This document shows positions 18,471-20,514 of a DNA stretch of 20,514 nucleotides, one piece after another. Within the stretch, counting starts at the first letter, position 1. Each line of letters starts with the position of its first letter. This DNA is from Haplomitrium mnioides (Eukaryota > Marchantiophyta > Haplomitriopsida > Calobryales), in NCBI GenBank assembly GCA_049999725.1, contig JBNGIS010032598.1, positions 1 to 20,514 on the forward strand, given 5' to 3'. Both the position numbers and the translations under genes were made by a program. The notes under the pieces are model-generated. The model had not been told where the DNA came from, did no database searches, and saw only the letters and a list, made by a program, of their open reading frames with translations.

Positions 18471-19993
18471 GATTCTTCGGATTTGGATCCATGACCAACT
18501 ACAGAACAAGGTCAATGCGATTGTTCAACTTCCGAATTGAAGAAAGGGTCAGACGGCAACAACCGAGGAAAAGTCAATAGCGAGCTCTAGGTTTTGCAAG
18601 ATTCCTTCAGACCTTGTTTTGCGGGATCCTTTGGACTCGGATCCTTGGGATTTCACGAACTCGACCCCATAGACCTCCGAAATGGCCGTTGTACTTGGAA
18701 GCATTCTGCGAATAGATAGGAAAGGTGTCGCCACGTCCGGGTTCGGGTCTAACGAGAATAACGACCTTTTCAAACGGGAAGGATTCGCAAGGGGGAAGCG
18801 TGAGAGGTATACATTGACGGGTTACGACATTGATCGGGTTGGTTAGCAAGCAAACTAGAGATGTGCAAGCGATCTCGGGACAAGAAGAGGCAAGAGGTAA
18901 GGCAGTGAGAATTTACATGAGGCGAGTGTACTCGTGCTGGGGGATAGCAAGGGTGGAGGTGGGCTGGAGGGGCGCCGAGAATCACTGAGTGGGGAGCTCT
19001 AGAGGCTCGAGCGATCCAGGTGAACTCATCCCTGCAGGTGGACCAGTAGCGGAGGTGAATCGATATGGGAAATTGAAGGGGATCCGATTTGTTGAGAATT
19101 CAGAAGAGGCTGCCAAGTGTGATCTTGGGATCGTCTTTGCATCATCTCTGTAGGGGCATCAAACCCAAAAGTGCTCAGAGTACTGTCACGTGTAATCTTT
19201 CAAGTGGAGTTGCGTTAGTGCCCTAGCACTACAGAGAAGACTTGTTCATGACTCGAAGGTGGAGTGAGCTGCCAGCAGTCATCAGGACTGTGTTCCAGAG
19301 GTGGAAGTTAAAGAAATCCTCTTCCGAGCGTGAGGAAGTAAACGCAAGGCTTCTCGTGAGGGAAGTTAAAAAACTATATGGAAGAAGGGTGTGTGCATGA
19401 GAGATGGAAGGAAGTTGGAAGTTGTGAGCTAAGGAAGGGAGGAGTCTACTGGGGAGATGAGTCCCAATGGTCCTAAAAGGCCTTTGATTCTTGTGAAGTG
19501 CAATGCATGAGTGTGTTTGTATTTGTGTATAAGTGTATTAGTTAGATTTGAAATTTGTTGTATTGTATAAGGAACCTTTAAGACTAGGTGTAGAGAGGTA
19601 TTCCAGTTGACCAGAACTTGGGACAACCCTGTGAGGGGGAGTTAAGTTCCTTGACATTGTTCCGTGACACTATGGTTACTGCATTCTGCCCCTCAATTGT
19701 ATACAAGGTAGTTGGATCCAATGGGACCCTTGAATTATATTGCAGAATTACCATAAGACTATTTTGGTCTATGAGAATGTGTGTTCTTGCATTGGGGATG
19801 AATGAGCAATTGGCTACTAAATTGTTTGTTAAGGTGAGGAAAGGTTTGTAATGCAAGGAGGAATTCCTTAAAGCCTCAAAGTGATAAGTGGATAGGGACT
19901 ATCTCACAAAAAAACCTTATTCCCCTGTTTTTGTCCTCCCTTGTCTTCAAAGTGGCACTTGTGAAGGTTAAGGCTTGCAGAAGGGGAGTGACA

Positions 19994-19998
19994 CCGAG
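19994..19998. repeat. Target-site duplication, right copy (CCGAG)
   Basis: CCGAG follows the terminal CA of the 3' LTR and repeats the five bases before the 5' LTR. Confidence 0.9.
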
Positions 19999-20514
19999 TG
20001 CCCACTTTCATCGAAGGCAAAGAGTTCAAATTGAACTAACTTGTCATGTGCCCCGCCATAGCCTCTCCCTACCGAGTGCTGATTAGAAGACCGTGGTTGT
20101 ATGGAGTTCGAGTCCTACACAATTGGGGGAATTCAACCTTGGTACTTGGCCATGAAAATACAGTGGTTCACTATGGACCGGTGCCACACCTTGGAGAGAC
20201 ACAAGTGGAAGAGGAATATGATAGCGAGTGGTCCGAAGAAGAGGAGGAATCGGAGTACCACTACTGGGTCCAAATAGTCAGTGAAGCCACAAAGGAAGAT
20301 TTTTCCAGAGAACGAGTGGTGACTGTTAACCAAATAGAGTTTGCAGAGTGTACAAGGACAAGCACAGCCTAAGAAGACCCACCAAATATCTTGTAGGGGA
20401 TGAGGATACTAAGGCCGGAAGAAAAGAGAGGTCTGAAGTGCCTCATTGGATGGAAGAGGAAGAATCGGAGAAGTCTAAAGCGACTCCCCAGGCGGAAGGA
20501 GGCTACGATTGGCA
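19999..20514 (+). pseudogene. Outer gypsy element resumes: post-protease region, runs off the window
   Basis: It continues the protease fragment at 8058-8384 after the nested element. It reads VPTFIEGKEFKLN, then a stop, then ASPYRVLIRRPWLYGVRVLH and an acidic SEWSEEEEESEYHYW stretch, each matching 13568-13850 of the inserted element. Further to the right the frame breaks (TAA at 20370-20372). The orientation is the same as the inserted element. RT would be expected just beyond the window edge. Confidence 0.87.

Larger units (their letters stand above)
8385..19993 (+). mobile_element. Complete, inactive Ty3/gypsy LTR retrotransposon (Athila-like)
   Basis: The element is 11,609 bp: a 2,893-bp 5' LTR, a 5,867-bp internal region and a 2,849-bp 3' LTR. 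The LTRs begin TGTTAG (5') and TATCAG (3') and end GAGTGACA. Internal order is primer-binding site, gag, protease, RT, RNase H, integrase, polypurine tract; integrase after RNase H is the Ty3/gypsy order. No chromodomain follows integrase, and no env-like frame is seen. The integrase tail (LVLLYDSRFVHFLGKL.NRW.GPFV) and RNase H block (ARWVLLLQEFDFEV) resemble the Athila branch of plant gypsy elements, as does a D-x-G protease without S/T. All coding parts carry stops or frameshifts. In the first 93 aligned LTR bases I count six differences, so the insertion is old. Confidence 0.93.
17145..19993 (+). repeat. 3' LTR, 2,849 bp
   Basis: Direct-repeat partner of the 5' LTR. It begins TATCAG where the 5' LTR begins TGTTAG, so its terminal TG is mutated, and it ends GAGTGACA. 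It contains nine 39-bp monomers and three larger repeat units, against seven and four in the 5' LTR. The zone around 19500-19605 is almost identical in the two LTRs. Confidence 0.93.

Noticed and set aside
1-20514. A novel multi-gene system (defence, biosynthetic or signalling)
   Set aside because: Apart from the gene end at 1-909, every coding signal found belongs to a retroelement relic.

Overview
The window looks like a repeat-dominated piece of a land-plant nuclear chromosome. It holds Ty3/gypsy LTR elements of a plant type, long degenerate non-coding stretches and one eukaryotic gene end, and shows nothing bacterial (no operons, no Shine-Dalgarno-led genes). The species cannot be fixed by eye. 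The elements look closest to the chromodomain-less, Athila-like branch of plant Ty3/gypsy. An L1-type LINE ORF1 with coiled coil and RRM-like domain hints at a non-angiosperm plant, but this is weak.

Layout. 1-909: 3' end of a protein gene, tentatively F-box/kelch-like, open from the left edge except for one in-frame TGA at 97-99. 910-2922: no convincing gene; a 110-bp tandem duplication (1976-2190) lies just before a TATA-like box (2214). 2923-3805 (minus): a broken LINE ORF1 with no recognisable ORF2 after it; its probable leader runs back to about 4740 and holds a GA microsatellite and interleaved inverted repeats. 5243-7852 (minus): the 3' end of a decayed gypsy element, comprising integrase, polypurine tract and part of an LTR. 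7857-8384 (plus): an LTR scrap joined to a protease fragment of a second gypsy element, which resumes at 19994-20514.

The second element is split by a complete third element of the same family at 8385-19993 (11,609 bp). It has a 2,893-bp 5' LTR, a primer-binding site, gag with three zinc-knuckle remnants, protease, reverse transcriptase, RNase H, integrase, a polypurine tract and a 2,849-bp 3' LTR. A 5-bp target duplication (CCGAG) flanks it. Its genes carry many stops and frameshifts, and RT, RNase H and integrase have each lost a catalytic acidic residue through a change consistent with G-to-A. It can no longer move by itself.

The most interesting structure is in the long LTRs. Each carries a tandem array of 39-bp monomers of two related types (A and B), then a second family of 120-155-bp repeats. 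The monomers and some of the larger units carry ACGTGGC, the core of the plant ABRE/G-box bound by bZIP factors: five intact copies in the 5' LTR and six in the 3' LTR. The LTRs differ in copy number of both repeat families, so the arrays changed after insertion. No undescribed gene system was found. The LTR array, the same-family nesting and the ORF1-only LINE deserve a second look.
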